Assembly (NCBI GenBank): GCA_964453115.1
Contig: CAYVRT010000014.1
Coordinates: 28,906-92,905 of the forward strand
Source of the DNA: JAIWNK01 sp964453115
GTDB taxonomy: Bacteria; Chloroflexota; Anaerolineae; Anaerolineales; Anaerolineaceae
Direction of reading: 5' to 3'
DNA length: 64,000 nt
Of the stretch, positions 42,040 to 51,361 are shown piece after piece. The notes beneath the pieces were generated by a model that searched no databases, was not told the origin of the DNA, and saw only the letters and a list, made by a program, of their open reading frames with translations. A program made the translations under genes and the position numbers. Numbering within the stretch: the stretch's first letter is position 1; each line of letters begins with the position of its first letter.

Positions 42040-44894
42040 GCGCAATTTTCTCCCGTCCAGGATTGTAAGAGGCCTTCAACTGACTCTTCGAACACACCCG
42101 GGAAAGATAGAATTGGCTCATCAGTGACTTGTCCAAGGTGTTGAATGGGCAGGTTGGTGAACAATGTTTCAAAGTCTGAGCAGCGGTTGGCGGGGACTTC
42201 GACCAGCAAACAGCCATTGGTTTCAGCAAATAGATGGAGTGGGTGATCGGGCCATGTAATACGTAACCCAAGCCGCCCAGCCATACACATTTCAGCTGCG
42301 GCAACTGCCAGGCCGCCTTCGCTCAGATCGTGACAGGCCAATACCCAACCGGCCCGAATGGCCTGATGCAGGCCGGAATAGACCTGTGGAGCAAGTGCTG
42401 GCAGGTCGGGAACAGTACAATCGGCAGAGGGCGGCGGTGCAGTATGTTCTAGCAATGCACTTCCACCATAGCGGGGTCGAAAATCGCCAATGCGATAAAG
42501 GCTGCTGCCAGGGATTTTGAGGTCGAGCGAGGTGGTGTGTTGGATATCTGATAAAATACCGAGGGAGGAGATGAGCAGGGTGGGGAGAATGGCGTGCCGC
42601 TGTCCATCGCTGCCCAGATATTCGTTGTTGAGCGAATCCTTGCCAGAAATGAATGGCGCGCGGTAATAGATGGCAGCATCGTGACAACCCTGGCATGCGG
42701 CAATCAATTCACCTAATGTTTCAGGGCGGAGCGGATCGCCCCAGCAGAAATTATCCAGGATGGCAATACGCTGCGGATCGGCACCAACGGCAACAACGTT
42801 GCGTACTGCCTCATCTATCACGCTGATAGCCATGCGATAGGGGTCAAGTTTGCCATATTGGGGATTGATGCCAGCCCCGAGCGCCAGGGCGAATGGCCCC
42901 TGGGTTTCAAGAGGGCGCAGGACGCAGGCATCGGATGGCCCATCGCTGTGCATGCCGGTTAAGGGTTTGAGGACAGTGCCGCCTTGTACTTCGTGATCGT
43001 AGATGCGGATCGTTTTGGCTTTTGAAGCGGTATTGGGCATTTGCAGCAATTTGTGCAGAATTTGTCCCATTGGGTAAGATGTGGATGGGGCTGTGATTGG
43101 GGCGGAGGCGGAGCGGGGGGCTTCTCTGGCAATCAGTTGGCGCTGTGGTAGGCCCTGGTGAAGAAATTCTGTTTCCAGGTCGAGGACGGGATGCCCCGCA
43201 TAGCGGACAACAAGATGGCCTGTTGGGCAGAAAACGCCCAGATTGGTGCATTCAACGTCGAGCAGGTCACAGAGGGCTTGCAAACGGAGTAGGTGTTGTG
43301 GCGGAACTGCTAACACCATGCGTTCTTGCGCTTCGGAGAGCCAGATTTCCCACGGTTCCAGGCCGGGATATTTGAGGCGAACGTGTTGTAGCTCAACATC
43401 TGCGCCGCAGGCGGCGGACATTTCGCCGATGGCAGAGGATAGGCCGCCGGCACCGCAATCGGTGATGGCTGTGTAGAGCTTTTCATCGCGTGCTTGAAGA
43501 ATGACATCCAACACACCTTTTTCGGTGATGGGGTTGCCAATTTGAACGGAGGCTCCGGAGACTTGACCAGTTTGGGCATCCATCGTCATTGAAGAAAAAG
43601 TTGCCCCGCGTAGGCCATCGCGGCCAGTGCGTCCGCCAAGAAGGATAATGCAATCGCCTGGTTGGGGTTGATGGGGATGCGAATTGAGCGGAGCAATGCC
43701 AACACAGCCACAAAAGACGAGTGGATTGGCAGTGTAGCTGGGGTGGTAGAGAATGGCGCCGCTGACGGTTGGAATGCCCATTTTATTGCCATAATCTTGT
43801 ACGCCGGCAATGACACCCGATTGGATGCGACGGGGATGAAGAACGCCAGGTGGTAATTCACTCAATGATAGGTCTTGTGGGCCAAAACAAAGCACATCTG
43901 TTGCGGCAATTGGCCGGGCTGAGACGCCAATGACATCGCGGATGACGCCACCGACGCCTGTGTTTGCACCGCCAAACGGTTCAATTGCGGAAGGATGATT
44001 GTGCGTTTCAACTTTGAAGGAAAGTTCGTGGACAGTGTCGTAGGCGATGACGCCGGCGTTGTCCACGAAGGCTGATAGCACCCAGGGAGCGGCAATTGCT
44101 TCGGTGGCTGTGCGGAGAAAGGTTTTGAGCAGATTGTTGAATTCGCTGTTTGTGCCATCCAGATTTTGTTGGGTAATGTGGGAGCGGAAGGTTTTATGGA
44201 CGCAGTGTTCGCTCCAGGTTTGGGCAATGCATTCAAATTCGATATCGGTCATTTCGCGGCCCTGGCGTTGAAAGTAGGCCTGAATGGCGAGCATTTCGTT
44301 CAGGTCAAGTGCGGCGCGGCGTTGTTTGGAAAGTAGCACCAGGGCCTCTTTGTCCAGGTTGCAAATGGGTAGCCAGGTGACGGTATTGACGGGTTGTGCG
44401 TCAAGCGGAAAGACGGGTTCAATGCTCCCCAGGGTATATTGCTGAATGACAGGATTGGCGAGAAGTCTTTCGGCCAATTGATCAAGATTGGCGGGTTGAA
44501 GGTTGCCCTGAATGATGAAACGTTGCCCTGTGCCAACCTGTGCAAGGGTGGTAAAACCGAGTGAGTGGGCGGCCCGCAGGATTTGTTCGGCGACGGGATC
44601 GGTGACTCCAGGGCGCAGTGCGGTTTCAATTTGCATTCCGTTTTGGGTCGTGGGGGGGATGCTTCCCATCTCACTGCATTCGATTGCTTGAGTGACTGGA
44701 TCGTATAGCAGTGCGCGACCAATGGCCTCTGCTTGTGAAAAGGTTAGTTCTCCGCAGAGAAAATAGAGATCGTGGCAGGTGATGTGTGTGACGGCTTGTA
44801 GACCCAAGGCATGTGCATCGGCGAGCAGGTTGTTGGAGCGTGGGTCGGTTTCGGCCAATGGCCGAACGACAAAACGGTAAACGGCAGAGGTCAT
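42036..44894 (-). CDS. purL: FGAM synthase PurL with two N-terminal PurS-like modules
   Basis: 952 residues, between small PurL (~740) and large PurL (~1290). Residues about 1-75 and 86-155 each look like PurS: the second has IETALRPGVTDPVAEQILRAAHSLGF, and the first has the parallel YRFVVRPLAETDPRSNNLLADAHALGL. The catalytic synthetase follows: WSEHCVHKTFRSHI, KVETHNHPSAIEPFGGANTGVGGVIRDV, TDCGAGGLSSAIGEMSA and LSEGGLAVAAAEM. There is no C-terminal glutaminase; PurQ is separate. It converts FGAR to FGAM. First gene of the operon, with promoter TTGACT-17-TACAAT and AAGGAAG before the ATG. Confidence 0.95.
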   Translation of the reverse strand: MTSAVYRFVVRPLAETDPRSNNLLADAHALGLQAVTHITCHDLYFLCGELTFSQAEAIGRALLYDPVTQAIECSEMGSIPPTTQNGMQIETALRPGVTDPVAEQILRAAHSLGFTTLAQVGTGQRFIIQGNLQPANLDQLAERLLANPVIQQYTLGSIEPVFPLDAQPVNTVTWLPICNLDKEALVLLSKQRRAALDLNEMLAIQAYFQRQGREMTDIEFECIAQTWSEHCVHKTFRSHITQQNLDGTNSEFNNLLKTFLRTATEAIAAPWVLSAFVDNAGVIAYDTVHELSFKVETHNHPSAIEPFGGANTGVGGVIRDVIGVSARPIAATDVLCFGPQDLSLSELPPGVLHPRRIQSGVIAGVQDYGNKMGIPTVSGAILYHPSYTANPLVFCGCVGIAPLNSHPHQPQPGDCIILLGGRTGRDGLRGATFSSMTMDAQTGQVSGASVQIGNPITEKGVLDVILQARDEKLYTAITDCGAGGLSSAIGEMSAACGADVELQHVRLKYPGLEPWEIWLSEAQERMVLAVPPQHLLRLQALCDLLDVECTNLGVFCPTGHLVVRYAGHPVLDLETEFLHQGLPQRQLIAREAPRSASAPITAPSTSYPMGQILHKLLQMPNTASKAKTIRIYDHEVQGGTVLKPLTGMHSDGPSDACVLRPLETQGPFALALGAGINPQYGKLDPYRMAISVIDEAVRNVVAVGADPQRIAILDNFCWGDPLRPETLGELIAACQGCHDAAIYYRAPFISGKDSLNNEYLGSDGQRHAILPTLLISSLGILSDIQHTTSLDLKIPGSSLYRIGDFRPRYGGSALLEHTAPPPSADCTVPDLPALAPQVYSGLHQAIRAGWVLACHDLSEGGLAVAAAEMCMAGRLGLRITWPDHPLHLFAETNGCLLVEVPANRCSDFETLFTNLPIQHLGQVTDEPILSFPGVFEESVEGLLQSWTGENCA

Positions 44895-44924
44895 GCGGCT
44901 TCCTTGTTTGAGAGAGTCGCCGTT

Positions 44925-44953
44925 ATTGTACTCTTGGGAGGTTGTCTAGTCAA
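44925..44953 (-). promoter_or_regulatory. Promoter of the purine operon
   Basis: Minus strand -35 TTGACT (44948-44953), 17-nt spacer, -10 TACAAT (44925-44930), about 31 nt before the purL ATG. Confidence 0.75.
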
Positions 44954-44964
44954 TAGCGGCTGGC

Positions 44965-44977
44965 TAAGCATTGCTTA
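44965..44977. promoter_or_regulatory. 13-nt palindrome between the divergent purL and SBP-LRR promoters
   Basis: TAAGCATTGCTTA is perfectly symmetric around one central base and lies between the two -35 hexamers. Possible operator; the regulator is unknown. Confidence 0.4.
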
Positions 44978-44986
44978 AGAATGGGG

Positions 44987-45014
44987 TTGAAATTCATGAA
45001 TGGTGCGCGATAAT
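44987..45014 (+). promoter_or_regulatory. Promoter of the SBP-LRR gene
   Basis: -35 TTGAAA (44987-44992), 16-nt spacer, -10 GATAAT (45009-45014), 44 nt before the ATG. Confidence 0.55.
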
Positions 45015-45057
45015 GAATCTGATTGGTTCTATACTCATTTTTTCCAGGAGGATGAAC

Positions 45058-48000
45058 ATGAAACGCAGCAAGTTTGGGTGGGGCAGTCGCATGCTGACTG
45101 TGATGTGTTTGCTGGCTCTTTTGAGTTCCGTATTGGTGCAGACAGGTGCAGCAGCTACGCACAACATGCCGCAAGCTACACGTTCGGGGGCATGGTTGGA
45201 CTCGGTTGTGTTTATGGAGGCGGAACCAGAAACTGGCGTGGCGCAATTGGCTGCTGACCAATTGGATGTGTATGCTATGGGAAGCACAAATCCAGATTTG
45301 TATCAGGATGTGTCAGATAATGCTAGCCTGACGTATAGCTTCTCCAAAGGATCCTATTATGATTTGACTTTCAATCCCTACGGCCCTTTGTTTAACGATG
45401 GCCGGCTGAATCCTTTCTCGAATGCAGCCATTCGAGAGGCGATCAATTGGTTGGTGGATCGTGACCATATTATCCAGAATATTCTGGGTGGATTGGGACG
45501 CGAAAAGTTTTTTGCGATTACAACGGACTTCCCGGATTATCAACGGTATCAAACGGTTGTGGAGGCCCTTGAGGTGCAATATGCATATAATTTGCCGCAA
45601 GCTCAAGCTACCATTACAACCGAGATGACGGCAATGGGCGCGGTGTTGGATGGTGGGGTTTGGACGTATAATGGGCAGCCTATCTCAATTATTTTCTTGA
45701 TTCGGGTTGATGATGAGCGGCAACAAATTGGTGACTACGTTGCCGATCAATTGGAAGCGGTTGGTTTTGCAGTGGACCGGCAATATGTTACCCGTTCCGA
45801 AGCTTCTCCAATTTGGATGCAGGGTGATCCAGCGGAGGGATTGTTTCATGTCTATACCGGTGGATGGGTAACAACTTCGGTAAGCAGAGATGAGGGGGCG
45901 AACTTTAGCTTCTTTTACACGCCGCATGATTATCCCATCCCATTGCATCAGGCCTATCAACCCTCGCCCGAATTTGATAATTTGACTTTGCAACTGCGCG
46001 ATAATGGTTTTTCCAGTTGGGCCGAGCGCGATGGATTGTTCGAACAAGCACTGGCAGATTCGCTGGATGATTCGGGGGTTGGGTCTGTGCGGGTTTGGCT
46101 GGTAGATCGAAGTTCTTTCACGGCGCGGCGGGCGGAGACAATCATTTCTTATGATAAGGCCGCTGGAATGCCTGGCTCAGATCTGTGGCCTTATGTAACG
46201 CGTTTTGATGGTGTTGTGGGTGGTCAATTGCGCGTTGCGCAGCCCGGGGTGTATGCTGATGTTTGGAATCCTTTGGATGGCAGCAGTTGGACATATGACT
46301 CTATTGTGCAAAAAGCAACCCGCGATGATGCCTTTGTTCGTGATCCTTATACCGGGTTGCTCTGGCCGCAGCGTGCTGAATACGCCGAGGTGGTTGCGCA
46401 GGCTGGGTTGCCAATTGATAAGTCGCAGGATTGGGTTACCCTGAGCTTTGAGCCACAAATTGATGTGCCAGGTGATGCCTGGGTGGATTGGGATGCAGCG
46501 CAGCAACGCTTTGTTACTGCTGCGGAAAAGTATCCGAGCGGGACGACAGCATTGGTTAAAAGCACAGTTTATTATCCGGCGGATTTGTATATGACTGCAA
46601 AATGGCAGGATGGTAGTCCGTTGGATGATAGTGATTTTGTGATGAAGATGATTTTGACTTTTGATCGCGGCAAGCTGAACAGCCTGCTTTATGACCCGGA
46701 TGCGAAGGCATCTCTGGATGCATTTCTGGCACATTTCAAGGGCGTGCGGATTGTTTCGACGCAGCCATTGGTGATTGAAACCTATGATGATATCTATCAA
46801 TTGGATGCTGAACTGAATGTGGTCTCATGGTGGCCTTCCTATAGCACGGGCGAGGCGCCCTGGCATACGCTGGCGACTGGCATACGCGCTGAAGTGGCGC
46901 ATCACCTGGCCTTTGGCTATAACAAGGCAGATATGCTGCTGGTACCGCATACGGATTTCATCGGTGGCGAATCGTTGCCGATTTTGGAAATGCATTTGAA
47001 CGCTGCTGCGGCCAGTCACTATCTACCCTATGCGCCGGTGCTGGGTGGTTATACTTCACCGGCAGCGGTGGCTTCTCGTTGGGCAAATTTGCAAAATTGG
47101 TTTGGGACGCACGGGCATTTTTGGGTTGGGAGCGGGCCGTTTTATCTCAGCTCGCTGGCGCTATCACCCAATACAATAACATTAAATCGAGTGATTGATT
47201 TTCCCGATCCGGCGGGTAAATGGGATCGCTTTGCTTATATGGATTCGTGTGAGGCGGTGACGGAGATCCCAAAGGTGGAGTGTGAGGCGTTGGCGGCGCT
47301 GTTTGAGCAGACGGATGGCCCTGGTTGGTCAAACCCGAACAATTGGATGACGAATCACCGTCCCAGCACTTGGGCGGGGGTAGTGGTTCAGGATGGGCAT
47401 GTTTTCATTCTGGACTTGAGAGACCAGGGACTGACGGGGCCTTTGCCAGAGGAATTGGGTAATTTGAGCAATGTATGGGCTCTGGTACTGGCGCAGAACA
47501 ATTTGTCTGGCAGCATTCCGCCGCAGCTTGGTAATTTGACAAATGTGGCATGGTTTGATTTAAGCTACAACGACCTGACTGGGCTAATTCCAGACGAATT
47601 GGGAAACTTGACCAATGTAAAGGGGATTTACCTGGCTGCAAATGAGCTTTCAGGAGCTATTCCAATCACTCTGGATGGGGATTTGAATCAATTGATGCAT
47701 TTGGAACTATATAGCAATCAGTTGACGGGTAACATTCCAACAGAGTTGGGTAGTTGCACTTCATTGGAGCGCTTATGGCTGTATAACAATGCTTTGAGCG
47801 GTGACGTGCCGGTGAGTTTTTTGAACCTGACCAGTTTGCAGGATCAGATAGGGCTTGACCTGGGCTACAATCGTTTGATTGTTCCGGCAACTCCGCCGGA
47901 ATTGGAAGCATTCCTGCAGCTTAAAGACCAGGGTTGGCCTTTGACTCAGGCAGTTGGTGAGGAATTTGCTCCGGGTGAATCGGGAACATTGAATGCGCGG

Positions 48001-48417
48001 GATGGTCAAACAGAAATGGAAATTCCCGAAGAGGCTACGCAGGACGGTTTGAGCCTGTTCTATGCTCCGCACATGCAACCAGCATTTGCTCATCCAAAGC
48101 TGGCAACAGGGATGAATTTCTTGCTGACAGCGGAGGATGGGGACGGGGATCTGGTTGGAACCTTTGCTGCACCGTTGATGGTGACGATTTTGTACAGCGA
48201 CGAGGATGCTGGTACAGCGATCACCGAGAAGAAACTGCGGCTCTATTGGTGGAATGAGGCGACTCAGACCTGGGAGGATGCGCTGACGACCTGTGCAAGT
48301 GGGGTGTATGAGCGTAATATGGCAGAGAACTGGCTGCGGTTGCCTGTTTGCAGGACGGGTGAGTTTGCCTTGCTGCGCGACTATAACGAATTGTATTTGC
48401 CATCTCTAGGGCGCTAA
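45058..48417 (+). CDS. Secreted fusion of a peptide-type solute-binding domain with leucine-rich repeats
   Basis: 1119 residues. A signal peptide ends near AAA (about residue 33), with no lipobox cysteine. Residues about 35-740 resemble ABC family 5 (Dpp/Opp) binding proteins: LTFNPYGPLFNDGRLNPFSNAAIREAINWLVDRDHII, FLIRVDDERQQIGDYVADQLEAVGF and later TAKWQDGSPLDDSDFV. A capping segment (FEQTDGPGW...TWAGV) and about six 24-residue plant-type LRRs (LTGxIPxELGNLTN, about 780-930) follow. The last 150 residues form a ZU5-like beta domain with LRLYWWNEATQTWEDA, ending YLPSLGR. No permease genes are adjacent, so it may be a surface binding protein rather than an importer subunit. The ATG at 45058 sits six nt after GGAGG. 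Confidence 0.85.
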   Translation: MKRSKFGWGSRMLTVMCLLALLSSVLVQTGAAATHNMPQATRSGAWLDSVVFMEAEPETGVAQLAADQLDVYAMGSTNPDLYQDVSDNASLTYSFSKGSYYDLTFNPYGPLFNDGRLNPFSNAAIREAINWLVDRDHIIQNILGGLGREKFFAITTDFPDYQRYQTVVEALEVQYAYNLPQAQATITTEMTAMGAVLDGGVWTYNGQPISIIFLIRVDDERQQIGDYVADQLEAVGFAVDRQYVTRSEASPIWMQGDPAEGLFHVYTGGWVTTSVSRDEGANFSFFYTPHDYPIPLHQAYQPSPEFDNLTLQLRDNGFSSWAERDGLFEQALADSLDDSGVGSVRVWLVDRSSFTARRAETIISYDKAAGMPGSDLWPYVTRFDGVVGGQLRVAQPGVYADVWNPLDGSSWTYDSIVQKATRDDAFVRDPYTGLLWPQRAEYAEVVAQAGLPIDKSQDWVTLSFEPQIDVPGDAWVDWDAAQQRFVTAAEKYPSGTTALVKSTVYYPADLYMTAKWQDGSPLDDSDFVMKMILTFDRGKLNSLLYDPDAKASLDAFLAHFKGVRIVSTQPLVIETYDDIYQLDAELNVVSWWPSYSTGEAPWHTLATGIRAEVAHHLAFGYNKADMLLVPHTDFIGGESLPILEMHLNAAAASHYLPYAPVLGGYTSPAAVASRWANLQNWFGTHGHFWVGSGPFYLSSLALSPNTITLNRVIDFPDPAGKWDRFAYMDSCEAVTEIPKVECEALAALFEQTDGPGWSNPNNWMTNHRPSTWAGVVVQDGHVFILDLRDQGLTGPLPEELGNLSNVWALVLAQNNLSGSIPPQLGNLTNVAWFDLSYNDLTGLIPDELGNLTNVKGIYLAANELSGAIPITLDGDLNQLMHLELYSNQLTGNIPTELGSCTSLERLWLYNNALSGDVPVSFLNLTSLQDQIGLDLGYNRLIVPATPPELEAFLQLKDQGWPLTQAVGEEFAPGESGTLNARDGQTEMEIPEEATQDGLSLFYAPHMQPAFAHPKLATGMNFLLTAEDGDGDLVGTFAAPLMVTILYSDEDAGTAITEKKLRLYWWNEATQTWEDALTTCASGVYERNMAENWLRLPVCRTGEFALLRDYNELYLPSLGR

Positions 48418-48436
48418 TTTAATTGTCGGTGTGAAT

Positions 48437-48469
48437 GTCCGGCATGGAGAACCATGCCGGACGTTTTTT
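48437..48469 (+). terminator. Terminator of the SBP-LRR gene
   Basis: 11-bp stem GTCCGGCATGG / CCATGCCGGAC with an AGAA tetraloop, then GTTTTTT. It overlaps the last bases of the convergent GH25 gene. Confidence 0.85.
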
Positions 48470-49574
48470 ATGCTTTGATCAATTCAATGTAGCGGCGCTG
48501 ACGCATCAGACAGGCCCATTCGTTGGGGGCAATTTCCGTCCAGATGTTGCGGCCATCCACCTCAAGAACGGCTGCAACCTGCCCCTGAGATAATTCGCCA
48601 ACTGTTTCTTGCTGATCGCGCATTTTTGCCAGGACGGGCAGCCGCTTGGCAGTCACTTTTAGACTGAGCCTGTTTTCATTTATTTGAAATTCAATGGCGG
48701 TTTGCCCGTTTTGAGTGGCACAGACCCAACGCCCCGTAGCAATTTCGACCCACAACTCCTCGGCCCAAAAGGTTCGAATGGGGATAAATTCGCCCAGTTT
48801 GAGGTAACGCACAATCTTTGAGCGATTGTCGGGCTGCTGCCGGACGGTCAGTGCTTCGTTGACTTTGCCCGTTAGCCGAACGGGGGGCGGGTAGGGTGCT
48901 GGGGTAGGGGCGGCTTGTAGACCGCAAAAGGTTAGCAGTTCTTCCCAGGTGCCATTCCAGTAGTCGAGATCAATGGGGATTGGCTTTTTGTTGGGTAGAA
49001 CGGCAAAACTACCCAATTCCGCTCCGCGTGGGGCTTCAGCATATTGCCAAAAATGCCAGCGTGTCCAGGGGGCGGGCAGAGTTGGCTGTGGGGTGTTGTA
49101 GGCGGCAATCCAGAGTGGGTAGTTGCTCAGGAAGGCTGTAGCCTGTGGCAGGTCATGCCAATGCCACATAAAACCAGCACTGGTGTAGAGAATGGGCGCT
49201 CGGCCAATCTTTGAGCCAACGCGCTCCAACCAGGTGCGCGCCATGCTGAGGTAGGTGAGCCGATTGTTGAAGCGCACGTCTTCAAAATCCAGGACGGGTG
49301 GCATGTCGCCTGGCATTTGTTGCCAATATTGGAGAAAGAAATCGGCCTGTTTTTCAGCGGATGGTTGTGGGGCGAGCCAGTGATATCCGCTGAGCAGCAG
49401 TCCATTTTCGCGAGCATTATGCCAGTTGCGGGCTGCGTAGCTATCCAAAAAGCAGACGCCCTTATAGGCATCCACATACTTAATGCAGGCAAATTTTACC
49501 CCGCGTGCCAGCGCCAGGGACCAGTTCATTTTTTCCTGGCAATAGGATACATCCACTCCAAAAACTGTGTTCAT
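48468..49574 (-). CDS. GH25 lysozyme-like protein with C-terminal SH3-like domains
   Basis: 368 residues. The GH25 barrel (about 1-200) shows GVDVSYCQEKMNW, GYHWLAP, the catalytic-pair strand PVLDFEDV, LYTSAGFMWHW, PLWIAAYN and HFWQYAE...IDLDYWNG. A Pro-rich hinge leads to two SH3-like segments (about 228-290 and 295-368). The family hydrolyses peptidoglycan as N-acetylmuramidase. There is no signal peptide, so export would need another route. AGGAGG lies upstream of tandem ATGs at 49577 and 49574; the second has the better spacing. Last gene of the co-directional run starting at the ACP. Confidence 0.85.
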   Translation of the reverse strand: MNTVFGVDVSYCQEKMNWSLALARGVKFACIKYVDAYKGVCFLDSYAARNWHNARENGLLLSGYHWLAPQPSAEKQADFFLQYWQQMPGDMPPVLDFEDVRFNNRLTYLSMARTWLERVGSKIGRAPILYTSAGFMWHWHDLPQATAFLSNYPLWIAAYNTPQPTLPAPWTRWHFWQYAEAPRGAELGSFAVLPNKKPIPIDLDYWNGTWEELLTFCGLQAAPTPAPYPPPVRLTGKVNEALTVRQQPDNRSKIVRYLKLGEFIPIRTFWAEELWVEIATGRWVCATQNGQTAIEFQINENRLSLKVTAKRLPVLAKMRDQQETVGELSQGQVAAVLEVDGRNIWTEIAPNEWACLMRQRRYIELIKA

Positions 49575-49606
49575 CATTCAACCTCCTGAAAGACAGAAAT
49601 CTGCTT

Positions 49607-51361
49607 TCAGGGAGATTGTAGCATAGTTGCTTCAAGCGTGTTGTGTTGCCGGCGGGCCATTTGTGCATATAAGCCGTTGGCCGCTAGCAGTGCAGTGGCG
49701 CTCCCGCTCTCGATAATTTTTCCCTGGCGGAGGACGATGATGGAGTCAAAGGATTCTATGCCAACCAGTCGGTGCGTGACCCAAATGAGACTGCGATTGA
49801 CGAGAGGGGAGGTGATGCGTTGTAGGACGATTTGCTCCGTTTCGGCGTCCAGGTTTGCAGTTGGTTCGTCGAGTAGAACAAGCGGTGCTGGGCGGAGCAG
49901 GGTGCGGGCCAGGGCAATGCGCTGTTTTTCTCCGCTGCTGATGGCGGTGCCTTGTTCGCCCAGCCAGGTATCCAGGCGATTGGGTAGGCTTATGGCCCAA
50001 TCTTCGAGAGCAACATTATAAAGGGCTTGCCAGAGTTGTTCTTCGCTTGCCTGCGGTGAAGCGAGGAGTAAATTTTGGCGCAGGGTGGCGGTGAACAAAT
50101 AGGTTGGCTGTAAGCAGGCCGCAAGTTGGGCGCGCAACAAAGGGATTGAAAGGGCGCGCAGATCCTGCGCATTGAGTAGGATGCTGCCTGTTGGAATATC
50201 CCAGAAGCGTAGTAGCAGGGCAAGCAGCGTGCTTTTTCCGGCGCCGCTTGGGCCAACCAGGGCTATATGTTGACCGGGTTTCAGGTCAAAGGAGATGTCT
50301 TGCAGGACGGGTGTGGAAGTAGCCGGATAGGCAAAGGTCAGGTTACGGATTTGCAGGGTGAACGGGGGGGATGGGAAGGTTTTTGGATGTTCTGGCTCGG
50401 ATAGGATGGCAGGACGATCGGCAACTTCGAACAGTCGTCCGGCAGCCGATTGGCTGGATTGCCAAAACTGTGCGGCTGTGTTGAGCGGGGTGACGGCCTC
50501 GAACCCTGCCAGGGTGATGAGTGAAAGGACGGCCAGCAGAACACCGTTCAGGCTGCCATGGCTGACCAGTGGAATAGCAATCCACAGCACAGCGACCAGG
50601 GTCAGGTGGGTGATTAAGGTGTTAATGGCATTGCTGAAGGCGCCTGTCCAAATGAGGCGCATTTGGGACTGTAAGCTGCGTTGATTGGCGCGCTGAACAT
50701 TTTTTAGCATTTCTTCAGCTTGCTGGAAAAGTAACCAATCGGGCAGGCCTTGTAGCAAGTCGAGCCAGTCACTGCTCAGATTGGCTTGGGCTTGTACCCA
50801 TTCTTTTCCTGAGCGGCGACTGATCAGATGGGTGAGGATTGGTATGGCAATGCCGCTGAGCAGCAATCCACCGACCAGAACGCCGGTGAGCTGTAGACTA
50901 AATTGGGCGACGTAGGCGCCCAGCCCAGCAGTCACGATGAGCGCGGTGAGGGGGGGGGCAACGGCGCGAACATAGAAGTTTTCCAGGGTTTCAATATCGC
51001 TGATGGATCGGTTGAGCAAGTCGCCGCGTGCCTGGTCGAGGAGTTGGGCGGGGGCAAGTGGTTCAATGGCGTGGTAGAACCAGGTGCGCAGCCGGGCCAA
51101 GAGGCGAAAATTGGTGGCGTGTGAGGCGAGACGCTCGAGATAACGGAACAGGGCGCGGCTGATACCGAAAAAACGTACGCCTACAATGGCGACCTGTAAA
51201 TCGGCGATGGATGGGCGCAGGGCAGCGCTGGCAATCAGAAAGGCAGATGTGCCAAGCAGCCCAATATTTGCGGCAATTGTAGCGGCTCCAAGCAACGTGG
51301 AGAGCAATACCCAGCCACTGAAGGGACGCAAAAAGGTGAGAAGGCGCAGAGTGTTTTTCAT
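49607..51361 (-). CDS. cydC: CydC-type ABC exporter subunit
   Basis: 584 residues. Six-helix ABC exporter membrane domain (about 1-320), beginning LTFLRPFSGWVLLSTLLG. The ATPase domain has Walker A GPSGAGKST, Q-loop CLQPTYLFTATLRQNLLL, signature ISSGEKQRIALARTLL, Walker B LVLLDEPTANLD and H-loop VTHRL. Forms a heterodimer with CydD; in E. coli CydDC exports cysteine/glutathione and supports cytochrome bd assembly. cydAB are not in the window. ATGA overlap with cydD. Confidence 0.88.
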   Translation of the reverse strand: MKNTLRLLTFLRPFSGWVLLSTLLGAATIAANIGLLGTSAFLIASAALRPSIADLQVAIVGVRFFGISRALFRYLERLASHATNFRLLARLRTWFYHAIEPLAPAQLLDQARGDLLNRSISDIETLENFYVRAVAPPLTALIVTAGLGAYVAQFSLQLTGVLVGGLLLSGIAIPILTHLISRRSGKEWVQAQANLSSDWLDLLQGLPDWLLFQQAEEMLKNVQRANQRSLQSQMRLIWTGAFSNAINTLITHLTLVAVLWIAIPLVSHGSLNGVLLAVLSLITLAGFEAVTPLNTAAQFWQSSQSAAGRLFEVADRPAILSEPEHPKTFPSPPFTLQIRNLTFAYPATSTPVLQDISFDLKPGQHIALVGPSGAGKSTLLALLLRFWDIPTGSILLNAQDLRALSIPLLRAQLAACLQPTYLFTATLRQNLLLASPQASEEQLWQALYNVALEDWAISLPNRLDTWLGEQGTAISSGEKQRIALARTLLRPAPLVLLDEPTANLDAETEQIVLQRITSPLVNRSLIWVTHRLVGIESFDSIIVLRQGKIIESGSATALLAANGLYAQMARRQHNTLEATMLQSP

